From Legionella lytica (GTDB taxonomy: Bacteria > Pseudomonadota > Gammaproteobacteria > Legionellales > Legionellaceae), in assembly GCF_023921225.1 (NCBI RefSeq), contig NZ_CP071528.1, positions 62,001 through 126,000 on the forward strand: 64,000 nt of DNA, given 5' to 3'. The position numbers were made by a program, and so were the translations under genes. Each line of letters begins with the position of its first letter. Within the stretch, counting starts at the first letter, position 1. Below the pieces are notes generated by a model. The model was not told the origin of the DNA, made no database searches, and saw only the letters and a program-made list of their open reading frames with translations. This document shows, piece after piece, positions 56,697 through 64,000 of this stretch.

Positions 56697-57647
56697 ATGA
56701 TGATTGCTCCAGATATACCAGAAAATGAAGCGGCACGTTTAGCAACACTTTATAAATTACAAATTCTAGATACCGAGCGAGAAGAGCGTTTTGATCGGTT
56801 AACTCGAATCGCATGCAAACTCTTTGGTGTTCCTATTGCTGTAATCTCCTTTTTAGAGGCTGAACGCCAATGGATGAAGTCCACCCAAGGATTTGATATT
56901 AAAGAGGCTGCGAGAAAAACTTCATTTTGTGGGCATGCTATTCTTTCAGATGAAATTATGGTTGTGGAGGATGCTACGAAAGACATACGTTTTTATGATA
57001 ATCCTTTCGTTTTGGGAAAACCTAATTTCAGATTTTATTTAGGCTGTCCTTTGAAAATAAAGACATATAATGTAGGTGTGATTTGTTTAATTGATGACAA
57101 ACCTAGGTCAATCAATGATGTGGATCAAAATGTTGTCCACGATCTTGCTGACATGGTGGTAATGGAATTGGAATCATTGCATTTGGCCATCACCGATGAA
57201 TTAAGCGGTTTATCCAATCGGCGCGGTTTTTTAAAACTCGCCGATTATTTGTTTCAAAAATATCAACGCGAAAATAAAATTTTTACATTGTTGTTTTTTG
57301 ATTTAGATAAATTTAAACTGATTAATGATCAGTTTGGGCATGCAGAAGGGGATAAGGTATTGAAAGTTTTCGCTAATCTTCTTCTCAAAACCTTTCAATG
57401 TCATGATGTGATTGCACGTTTAGGTGGTGATGAGTTTTGTGTATTGTGCTCTGGGCTCAATCAAAGCGATGTATCCGGGATTATTCAACATTTGAGAGAT
57501 TCATTAAAATCAGTAGAAACGAAGGGTTATGTAATTGAGTTTAGTGTTGGCAGTATTGAATATAATCAAAAAGAGCATAAGACATTAGAACGTATGCTTA
57601 CTCTTGCTGATGCAAAAATGTATGATGATAAAAAAAGTAAAGGCTAG
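56697..57647 (+). CDS. GAF-GGDEF diguanylate cyclase
   Basis: 316 residues from the ATG at 56697, after AAGGAAA. Residues about 15-155 are a GAF domain (LATLYKLQILDTEREERFDR, FGVPIAVISFLEAERQWMKS, SFCGHAIL), a type common in bacterial sensor cyclases. Residues about 165-316 are a GGDEF domain: DELSGLSNRRGFLKLADYLF, LLFFDLDKFKLINDQFGHAE, and VIARLGGDEFCVL with an intact GGDEF active site. No RxxD inhibitory site is obvious just before it. No membrane segment, so a cytosolic sensor that makes cyclic di-GMP is expected. The ligand is unknown. Confidence 0.9.
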   Translation: MMIAPDIPENEAARLATLYKLQILDTEREERFDRLTRIACKLFGVPIAVISFLEAERQWMKSTQGFDIKEAARKTSFCGHAILSDEIMVVEDATKDIRFYDNPFVLGKPNFRFYLGCPLKIKTYNVGVICLIDDKPRSINDVDQNVVHDLADMVVMELESLHLAITDELSGLSNRRGFLKLADYLFQKYQRENKIFTLLFFDLDKFKLINDQFGHAEGDKVLKVFANLLLKTFQCHDVIARLGGDEFCVLCSGLNQSDVSGIIQHLRDSLKSVETKGYVIEFSVGSIEYNQKEHKTLERMLTLADAKMYDDKKSKG

Positions 57648-57765
57648 AAGCAAAATCTGATCAAAACCACGTGACAGCGCTCAATTAAAGCATGCCTCAT
57701 CATTACAAGAACCTAGATTGAAGCACGGAACCCTAGCTTGTTTCACTTTTTTTTGTGATGCAGCA

Positions 57766-58518
57766 TTAGGTCGCTGGGGAAGGGAACGTATTGTTAATCC
57801 AGAAATCTTTTTGAGAATAGGACGTTCGTTGTTGTTCTTCTTTTGCCATAAATCCTACTTCATCGATACTGGTCTGACACAGCCATGTAGTCATCTGCGC
57901 AGGTGTTTTGCTTTGAAAAGACTTGGGAGTAAATAGCGCTATATTTTTGCCCTTCTCCTTATCTCTTGCGGAAATATATTGAAATATTTCTATACCAGAT
58001 TCACGCATAGTAGAGCCTAGCTGCTGTGTTTCTATATAAGACGTAGGGGAGGTCAAAATTACTTCATATTGTGAAAAAGGGTCTTGATCTAAAAAAATAC
58101 TATTACTGCTTCGCACTTTGACGGTAAAGGATGTATATTGATTTGATATTGGTTGTTCGTACGGTGTTTCTGGACCAAGCATGTATACAAATCGATAATA
58201 TGCTGTTTCTGATAAAGCTGTATTTACATTTAATGAGCCATAGAAAATTCCTTGTTCAAAGGTTCTTCCAAATCTAGAGCCGTACCTCAATGGTGGGTAA
58301 CGAAATGGTGTTGTCAGTAAATAATGTAGGGTGCTTGTATCACTAGGCAACGGGTTTTTAGTTGACTCCAATAATTCCTCTAATACACCTTGCTCATAGA
58401 CATTGTTTACTAACCCCAAAGTTGCTATTTGCTCCTGGGATTCTACTAATCGGTAAATTTTTGCCATCAATGGCTTGATATGGTTTTTTCCGTCAGATTC
58501 GAGCCAAATATCAACCAT
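57766..58518 (-). CDS. RES-domain toxin
   Basis: 250 residues. The RES core is clear: TTPFRYPPLRYGSRFGRTFE, GIFYGSLNVNTALSETAYYR and a later YQSV-like block replaced here by TSPTSYIETQQLGSTMRESG. The Arg in GSRFG, Tyr in IFYGS and Glu in LSETAYYR correspond to the residues needed for NAD binding or degradation in characterised RES toxins. RES toxins are NAD+ glycohydrolases or phosphorylases neutralised by an Xre/MbcA-type antitoxin. The ATG overlaps the antitoxin stop in a TAATG junction, so translation is coupled. At 250 residues it is a little longer than most RES proteins. Confidence 0.88.
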   Translation of the reverse strand: MVDIWLESDGKNHIKPLMAKIYRLVESQEQIATLGLVNNVYEQGVLEELLESTKNPLPSDTSTLHYLLTTPFRYPPLRYGSRFGRTFEQGIFYGSLNVNTALSETAYYRFVYMLGPETPYEQPISNQYTSFTVKVRSSNSIFLDQDPFSQYEVILTSPTSYIETQQLGSTMRESGIEIFQYISARDKEKGKNIALFTPKSFQSKTPAQMTTWLCQTSIDEVGFMAKEEQQRTSYSQKDFWINNTFPSPAT

Positions 58519-58883
58519 TAAATCTTTCCTCGAATCGCATCTAAATAATTCACAACCCGAGATAATCCCAAAACACTTTTCATTGCTTCCAAAGGGATTC
58601 CCTGAATATGCCGATTATTGGTTCTTAACCAATGCTTCATTGCATCAACATTGCCGCCATTTAATGCAAACAAAGAACGATAAATTCTTATTAGCAATAA
58701 GGAGCATTCTCCTTCCTTGCTTTTAACATCGATTTTCTTATTGCTTAATGAACGCGACAAGGTGTTGCGATGAACCCCGATAATTTCACTTAGATCATTA
58801 TTTGAAATATCTAAGATATCTTTTAAATTATGCAAAGCTATTGCTAAGACCTCGCTTTCACTTGGTTTGGATTCAATATTCAT
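58518..58883 (-). CDS. Xre/MbcA-type antitoxin of a RES module
   Basis: 121 residues from the ATG at 58883; the frame stays open six codons further to 58901. The N-terminal HTH reads LSEIIGVHRNTLSRSLSNKK and the C-terminal toxin-binding domain reads MKHWLRTNNRHIQGIPLEAM, then LGLSRVVNYLDAIRGKI, the signature of the DUF2384/MbcA/ParS family. It sits immediately upstream of the RES toxin. A palindromic operator lies about 40-60 bp upstream of its start, so autorepression is expected. Confidence 0.9.
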   Translation of the reverse strand: MNIESKPSESEVLAIALHNLKDILDISNNDLSEIIGVHRNTLSRSLSNKKIDVKSKEGECSLLLIRIYRSLFALNGGNVDAMKHWLRTNNRHIQGIPLEAMKSVLGLSRVVNYLDAIRGKI

Positions 58884-58895
58884 AAAAAGCTCCAC

Positions 58896-58944
58896 ATGCA
58901 CTATATGTTATATATTAGCATAAAATGCACTTTTTAGTGCATTT
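58896..58944 (-). promoter_or_regulatory. Operator region of the RES-Xre module
   Basis: A perfect inverted repeat AAATGCACT-TTTT-AGTGCATTT occupies 58923-58944, and a further TGCACT half-site lies at 58897-58902 near the antitoxin start. Two or three identical half-sites around the promoter are typical of Xre-antitoxin autoregulation. Confidence 0.65.
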
Positions 58945-58991
58945 ATTTTGGGGTTATCAATAAAAAGAATCCAGTGATATGAATCAGGTTC

Positions 58992-60416
58992 TCACTCTAC
59001 TTTTTTGCCAGTTGGCTTTGCACTGATTTTTGCTGGGCTGAGATTATTGGTAAGACGAGAAACCGTTCTATCTACTCGTCGTTGCAGCATGATTTCCACC
59101 ATTACGGTTTCATTCGGATGAAGAATTTTGTTCATGTCCCTAAGTGAGGAATGAAAATCCAGGATTCGATAATAGGCAAGAGCTTGAGTACTTTCCTCAG
59201 GATGAGCTTTGATACGAAACCCTAGATTGCCTTGCATTACAGGCGTATTTAACCCGTTTTCCATGACGTCGTAGTCCAGAAAATAAGTGAGTTTTCCGCG
59301 ATCAAGTTGATTTTGCTGGCGATCTACGAAAAAACCTGCAGGAAGCGCATATTCACTATACTTTGGGCCTGCGGTTAGATAAAGATCATAATCGTCAAGA
59401 TGATTGCCCCGATCGTCAATCAGCCGGAATACAATCATCGAATAGCGATTGGTAATGAATTTGCGCTTAGAGAGAGGTGTTTTTACAAATTCTGTGCGCT
59501 CATTGCTTTGGGTTTCTTCTGTAAGCTTATCCAGTTCTTTTGCCAAGGCAGTATAGGAGTTACTATCTTTTACTTGAAGGCAGCGCAAGACCCATAGGGC
59601 CGTACGATGAGTGGCCGCATTGCCCATAGTAATACTGCGAATGATTCCCATTTTTTTACCAGAATGTGAACATCCTGGTAGAACGCCTAATGCTATTGGC
59701 TTTGACCGCGTCATTTGGGAAACAATAAGATTTTCTCCGTTAGTGCCTTCTTGGTGTAACTTTAATAGGCTGTAATTCATATTTGCGGCAGCGACGCGTA
59801 CCACTCCATCCGAGCCCGCCTCACCTGTGTATGAGTTAAGTGCATCGTAAAGTTGGCGATCAATTTTTTGACCTGTGAGTACAAAGGGATAGATGCCATT
59901 AGCCGGGCAATCATAATCAAGCCAGCTTTCATTGAGTTGCCAGCTCATATCACTTCCAAGCTCCAGCCAATCAAGCACATGCTGGCCTGGTTCAATGCCT
60001 TCAAAAAAGCTTTTTATACGACTTAGGCGGGATTTGCCAAGCTGTGCAAGTGCGGAACCGTGGTTGGCAGGGGCTAACATAATGAGATGGCTCAATGGGC
60101 ATTTTGCAAGATTATGCTTAAAATATAAATCCATCCATTTACGAACAACGGGACCACCTGTCGAGTGTGTAATGCACGCAAAACGCTCCCCATCGCGCAA
60201 TTTCTCAGCAATCTCATCACGTACCGCTTGATCAAATGCTCGTGCTATATCATCGACCGTTACCGTATCGTCAAAGCTAATGTAACGCCCAAGATAGATA
60301 TTGCCAACCTGGATATCCAGCATGCCATTTCTGCTCTGGCTTTCGAGCCATTGAGGAAGCTCTCCATAAGTATTGGTATTTGTGACATTCCAGCCATGGA
60401 CGAAGATAACAATCAT
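58992..60416 (-). CDS. Alpha/beta-hydrolase lipase-like protein with C-terminal beta domain
   Basis: 474 residues from the ATG at 60416, after AAGGAA. It begins directly with a core strand MIVIFVHGWNVTNTNTYGEL (oxyanion loop HGW). The nucleophile elbow is FACITHSTGGPVVRKWM, that is H-S-T-G-G around residue 100. LAPANHGSALAQLGKSRLS follows, a feature of lipases of the PGAP1/LCAT type, and GSDGVVRVAAAN may hold the acid. The C-terminal 150 residues look like a beta-sandwich (SMIVFRLIDDRGNHLDDYDL, GNLGFRIKAHPEE). There is no signal peptide. A phospholipase or lipase effector is plausible, but substrate and secretion are unknown. Confidence 0.7.
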   Translation of the reverse strand: MIVIFVHGWNVTNTNTYGELPQWLESQSRNGMLDIQVGNIYLGRYISFDDTVTVDDIARAFDQAVRDEIAEKLRDGERFACITHSTGGPVVRKWMDLYFKHNLAKCPLSHLIMLAPANHGSALAQLGKSRLSRIKSFFEGIEPGQHVLDWLELGSDMSWQLNESWLDYDCPANGIYPFVLTGQKIDRQLYDALNSYTGEAGSDGVVRVAAANMNYSLLKLHQEGTNGENLIVSQMTRSKPIALGVLPGCSHSGKKMGIIRSITMGNAATHRTALWVLRCLQVKDSNSYTALAKELDKLTEETQSNERTEFVKTPLSKRKFITNRYSMIVFRLIDDRGNHLDDYDLYLTAGPKYSEYALPAGFFVDRQQNQLDRGKLTYFLDYDVMENGLNTPVMQGNLGFRIKAHPEESTQALAYYRILDFHSSLRDMNKILHPNETVMVEIMLQRRVDRTVSRLTNNLSPAKISAKPTGKKVE

Positions 60417-60461
60417 AATGTTCCTTATTATTGACACGACAAGGGGAGGATTATTGAGCAA

Positions 60462-61011
60462 AGCGATGATATTGAAATATTTTACATGAAAACTACTTAT
60501 GCAACCATCAGGGTTTTGAAATTATGCGCATGTTTAAAAAGAACAGTTCAACATCTGAATGCATTGACCCTATTTGTGTCAAAATTTACGGATTACATAA
60601 TCCACTAAGGTAGGAGTATTTCAAAATAAGGCTATGTCCGCTTTGCACATCTCACAAGTATCAATACGTGTCTCATTATAGAACACAAAAATCATTTTAA
60701 AATTCGTAAAATACATTGGAAAATGAGAAATGAGCTTATGAAGTTACTTTTAAAAAATCTTATTATACAGGAATTATTCGACCAAAAGAGTATTACCGAT
60801 AAAAATCTGATTCATCGCAAAAGCGTGATATTTTGCGAGTAGTACAATACGATATTTAAAAGCATGCATGTTCTGAAGAAAACATCGAGCAAAAATTTGT
60901 TCTATACCTATATAAGCATAGTGATTAAAAATGGTCATTAATGATCATTTAATATTCTTTTAAGAAAAATTTGAGATAATTAATATTACTAATAATTATT
61001 AGGAAGCGAAA
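60462..61011. other. 550-bp region with at most one very short open frame
   Basis: No recognised gene. A 39-codon frame starts at ATG 60723 (TGGAAA upstream) and ends at 60842; it is lysine- and isoleucine-rich and could be chance. The region is very AT-rich and probably holds promoters for the flanking genes. Confidence 0.3.
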
Positions 61012-61848
61012 ATGGCTAAAGATCTACTTGATGATTTTGATGATATTTTTGATTTTCCAACTATTACTTATGGTGAAAATCTTAATCAAGGTCATGATAT
61101 GATGTTAGGAGAACGTGTTAAGCTTGCCCTTCCTGAAATGGTACAGCTAAAAGAAATCATCGATACCCAGATTAATCCTGACTATAAAGCATCCGAATCG
61201 CAACTATTTAATGTAGAAACTGTTAATATCCAACGTCTTCGTGTGGCTGTTGATAATAGCAAATTAACTCATATCCCTGTTGAAGTAGAAAATTTGGACG
61301 GCCGCATTTTAGTTAAAGTTGGTCCCTGTGATCTTAGTGGAGTTGGTGGTCATCAACTCAGAGAGCAAATTATTAGGAATTAAGTAAACCAAGCTTTAAC
61401 AGCAAAAGGCTTAGATGTTCTTGGCTATAACTTTGAGAACGTAAATGTTTCTGCTTGTGTAGGAGTACGAGGGCGAGCTCAAATGGCTTTGGGGATATTC
61501 AGAAACAACAGAGAGCAAACAGGTTCTCATATGAATGCATACGTTAAAACTGCTATGGAAACAGGCTTAACCCATTGGGAACCAAGACGAGGACCCCAAC
61601 GCTGGTATAACGATACTATTTGCGCTATGGTAACCTCAACAACAACGGCGTTGTTTGAGCAACGTATCAGAGAAAACACGCTTCATTCAGCAACTCAGGC
61701 GACTACCGAGATATTGAAGCATCCCAGCTTAGTCGATATCTTTGATAAACTCTTAGCTCAAACGAAAGAACGTATTACTCATTTAGTGGATAACATTAAA
61801 CAACTGGCTGCTATTAATAAATCGCAACCCGAGCCAAATTCGATGTAA
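61012..61848 (+). pseudogene. Gene of unknown function split by one in-frame stop codon
   Basis: With AGGAAG upstream, a frame starts at 61012 and stops at TAA 61381-61383. The same frame then stays open without a break to 61848, so the whole would be 278 residues with one stop at codon 124. The first part ends GVGGHQLREQIIRN and the next codons continue VNQALTAKGLDVLGYNFENV, VSACVGVRGRAQMALGIFRN, and a helical C-terminus. I recognise no family. Possibilities are a recent nonsense mutation, a sequencing error, or two separately translated halves (ATG at 61483). The first reading is most likely because no codons are lost between the halves. Confidence 0.65.
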
Positions 61849-62403
61849 AGTTAATAGAGCAGCATGTGCTAGGCGAACCTATGGCGGTTCCCTCAGCCTT
61901 CTTTTTTGACGCTAAATCTTTGGAGGGCCGTGCTATTTTTATTAGCCTTTATTACTCCCGAAGTTGTCGCTAGAGGCAAATTTCCTAGTGAAGGCTCTTT
62001 TAGTGAGAAGAAGAATATATAGATTCATTAACCAGCAGATGTATTGAACTAGCAAGCTCGGTAACCGCAATTGTTAATTGTTACGACTCGCGTTTATAAA
62101 TCTCTTGGATCGCACTCAGTGCATTTTTTTGGCTCAAATTAATTGCGACTATAATTTAACTTTGGGCTAGTGGGGCATTTGAACAGCGCTAAAGGGTTTG
62201 CTTTTCCCTTTTCCATTAAATTTACTTTGAGTGTCGATATCACTTTTAAAGCTTGCTCCTAAGTAAACTCATTATGTGGCTACCTATCTAGAAGCTGTAT
62301 TTTTCTTCAAAGGATTGTTTTTGCAACAGAGCCACATAGACTTCCTTTGTTTAATCAAGTTAATATTATTCCTTGTATCCGAACCCATGTGCTCACTACC
62401 ATT
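61849..62403. other. Intergenic region ending in an IS6-type terminal repeat
   Basis: About 550 bp without a convincing gene. At 62317-62333 the complement reads GGCTCTGTTGCAAAAAC, like the end of IS6-family elements. A plus-strand open stretch around 61870-61972 (ending in FFFDAKSLEGRAIFISLYYS) may be a gene fragment of unknown origin. Confidence 0.4.
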
Positions 62404-62706
62404 ATGAAAATTCAATGCAAAGTATGCGCTAATAAAATGGAACCAATTATCAAGGTAGATAAACGATTAGTCACAACAGACATGCAGGTTTTTTATTGTA
62501 GTTTGTGCGGAGCCGAATTATTTTCTACTGGTGGGATATTTCACAAGCCATTTTGGCAAAGAAAAAAATATGCATGGTACTTAGGACCACTCCACGGATG
62601 GATCGAAGTTTGGGAATGGATTAAAACATTAGGTCTGAACAGATGGTGGGTTTTATTGCTTTTGTTAGGTATGTTTTCGATTTGGACTTTAATCCATTTT
62701 TCATGA
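62404..62706 (+). CDS. Small zinc-ribbon membrane protein
   Basis: 100 residues from the ATG at 62404; the frame is open 19 codons further, but that part reads as non-coding. MKIQCKVCANKMEPII and then VFYCSLCGAELFS provide two CxxC knuckles of a zinc ribbon. A polar linker with FWQRKKYAWYLGPLHGWIEV leads to one C-terminal membrane helix, WWVLLLLLGMFSIWTLIHF. The layout suggests a membrane-anchored zinc-ribbon protein; the role is unknown. No strong ribosome site is visible. Confidence 0.5.
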   Translation: MKIQCKVCANKMEPIIKVDKRLVTTDMQVFYCSLCGAELFSTGGIFHKPFWQRKKYAWYLGPLHGWIEVWEWIKTLGLNRWWVLLLLLGMFSIWTLIHFS

Positions 62707-62766
62707 CCTAGTGTACAAATCAAGATGCTCCATAGCCCCTTCAATCAAATTAGTATGTGGATAAAA

Positions 62767-63156
62767 ATGACTTCAATTTCAGAAATAGTAAAACGTTTTA
62801 TAGCTGCTGGTGCATTGTTTGCTCTACTTGCCACCATTTTGGGAGCTTTTGCCACCCATGGTTTGCAGGGAACATTTAGTGTGGAGCAAATGAAAATCTT
62901 CCAAACCGGGATTTTTTACCAGTTTGTACATAGTTTGTCGTTAATCATGATTGGTTTGTTTCTTATACATACTAATTTTAGGCTTGTGCGTTGGGCGGGG
63001 TATTTATTTTGTGTAGGTATTTTGCTCTTTTCAGGAAGTTTGTATTTACTATGTATCGTAAAGGTTAAACCTCTTGGAATAATTACTCCCATTGGTGGCA
63101 TTTGCTTTATTATGGGGTGGTTATCACTAATTCTGGGAGTATATAAGCATCCTTAA
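62767..63156 (+). CDS. DUF423 family membrane protein (YgdD-like)
   Basis: 129 residues from the ATG at 62767; the frame extends 14 codons further up. Four membrane helices are visible, with the family features AAGALFALLATILGAFATHG, IFQTGIFYQFVHSLSLIMIG, LLFSGSLYLLCIVKVKPLGI and ITPIGGICFIMGWLSLIL. The G-A-F-x-x-H-G and T-P-x-G-G motifs define DUF423. The family is widespread in proteobacteria and its function is unknown. It may be co-transcribed with the zinc-ribbon gene, 60 bp upstream. Confidence 0.85.
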   Translation: MTSISEIVKRFIAAGALFALLATILGAFATHGLQGTFSVEQMKIFQTGIFYQFVHSLSLIMIGLFLIHTNFRLVRWAGYLFCVGILLFSGSLYLLCIVKVKPLGIITPIGGICFIMGWLSLILGVYKHP

Positions 63157-63462
63157 ATTTTGTCATTATCACACAGTGAAGCAATCCAGTGTTCTGTCTC
63201 CACTATGGGGTTATCTCTTCCTCTCAATGGTTTTATTGATTAGCGCATCGTGCTTGATGGTATAAAACCAGAAGATGCGTTCATTATGGAAATGGCCTGT
63301 GAAGGGCCAAAGCCAACAGCACAGTGAATTTCTTAAGAAGTTCAAGCTCTAGGAGTACATCAGAATTCCTAGATTCGTTGTTAATAACAAAGGAAAATAA
63401 TTCAAGAATTTTGTACCTAAAATTCCTGAATTGCATGCCATTATGTTCCCACAATGGGCAGA
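63157..63462. other. 306-bp gap with a decayed copy of the next gene's end
   Basis: TATTGATTAGCGCATCGTGC followed by TTGATGGTATAAAACCAGA (63234-63273) resembles the C-terminal end of the minus-strand gene at 63463 (TATTGATTAGGACAACCCGC, TTGATGGTATGAAACTAGA). This looks like a worn duplicate. Nothing else is recognised. Confidence 0.4.
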
Positions 63463-63810
63463 TTATTGATTAGGACAACCCGCTTGATGGTATGAAACTA
63501 GAGCGTTATAAATAGCTTCATAGTTTGCAAAAGCAGTTCTATTGAATTTAATGTCATCAAATACAGCATTAGTCCGAGTACAATCGCCCATCTCAGTAAT
63601 ATTAGAGTGATCTCCATTCGCTTTTTTGTAAGAAATATAAGTAGTGCCACAATGCAAATGAGGTCGCTTTTTTGCGCCATTACCTAAGAACTCTTGATTG
63701 TCACAAAACGTCTTTTTAAAGTTGATACTGAAATAAGCATTACCTGCAAATGAAACTCCTGAAAGAGTGGTGAATAGGCATAAAGCCGCTGCTGATATTA
63801 TTTTCATCAT
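63463..63810 (-). CDS. Small secreted protein of unknown function
   Basis: 115 residues with signal peptide ISAAALCLFTTLSGVSFAG; two adjacent ATG codons could start it. Four cysteines in the mature part (KTFCDNQ, LHCGTT, GDCTRT, AGCPNQ) could form two disulfides. The mature part is beta-rich with AYFSINFKK and YISYKKANGDHSNITEMGD. I know no family. A degenerate duplicate of its 3' end lies about 220 bp further along. Confidence 0.6.
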   Translation of the reverse strand: MMKIISAAALCLFTTLSGVSFAGNAYFSINFKKTFCDNQEFLGNGAKKRPHLHCGTTYISYKKANGDHSNITEMGDCTRTNAVFDDIKFNRTAFANYEAIYNALVSYHQAGCPNQ

Positions 63811-64000
63811 AAAACCTTAAAAAAATACTTGGGGTTGAAATATAACACGATTTGAATAATATTCAATATTTTAAGCTTAGAAAATACAAATAGGATAAAT
63901 TTTCATTAATATTCAATGGCTTTTTGATTCAATTGAATACTAATTGATCGTTAATGGTCCATTTGATATAATTGATGCATTTTTAACCAATGCATATTGA
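63811..64000. other. AT-rich end of window
   Basis: No gene recognised. Short repeats of TTGAATA/ATTCAAT type occur, but nothing that I can assign. Confidence 0.3.

Noticed and set aside
57718..57936. Plus-strand 72-codon frame at the end of the RES gene
   Set aside because: It overlaps the conserved C-terminus of the toxin on the other strand and shows no domain.

Overview
The window looks like a chromosomal segment of a Legionella species, probably not L. pneumophila itself. The DNA is AT-rich. It carries a HelCBA-type metal efflux operon and several large proteins with eukaryotic-like domains typical of Dot/Icm effectors: an ankyrin-RasGEF protein, a LegK-like Ser/Thr kinase, a second divergent kinase-like protein, and a 3,350-residue kinase/ankyrin/coiled-coil giant. 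It also carries a neutral ceramidase and many small secreted proteins without clear relatives. Assignments rest on reading motifs by eye; no database search was possible.

Layout. 0-6.1 kb: one tightly packed minus-strand operon. In transcription order it holds a HAD (beta-phosphoglucomutase-like)/trehalose-6-phosphate phosphatase fusion, a GH65 disaccharide phosphorylase, a PIG-L deacetylase, a NodS-like methyltransferase, a family 2 glycosyltransferase, and the start of an acyl-CoA-dehydrogenase-like gene. 6.4-10 kb: a small secreted protein, a YflT-type glycine-zipper stress protein, a truncated SDR gene, a class II glutamine amidotransferase and a GCS2-type carboxylate-amine ligase. 10.0-10.4 kb: nested remains of IS3 and IS6 elements. 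10.5-18.6 kb: a MarR-GNAT fusion with its own operator, a secreted neutral ceramidase, two kinase-like proteins and a YgiD-type dioxygenase. 18.8-24.5 kb: helCBA. 24.5-38.3 kb: the ankyrin-RasGEF protein, a metal-associated secreted protein behind a MerR-type promoter, and the giant protein, whose coiled coil contains exact 666-bp tandem duplications. 38.4-45.9 kb: envelope and ion-transport genes, including a CorC-family protein next to a CtpE-like P-type ATPase.

45.9-51.6 kb is an insertion hotspot. It holds a 223-bp MITE and a truncated second copy, an IS1111-group IS110 element with a likely bridge/seek RNA, an IS66 remnant, IS6-type ends, an intact IS2-group element inside an open reading frame with a 5-bp target duplication, and a GNAT gene cut short at the MITE. 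51.6-64 kb returns to ordinary genes: a CruF-like carotenoid protein, a cyclic-nucleotide-binding CPBP protease, a UbiD-family decarboxylase, a GAF-GGDEF cyclase, a RES-Xre toxin-antitoxin pair with its operator, a lipase-like hydrolase, a gene split by one nonsense codon, and small membrane or secreted proteins.

How the genes may work together: the trehalose operon could form trehalose from trehalose-6-phosphate and recycle it through a phosphorylase to glucose-6-phosphate. HelCBA and the histidine-rich secreted protein point to metal stress. The large eukaryotic-like proteins point to manipulation of a protozoan or macrophage host.
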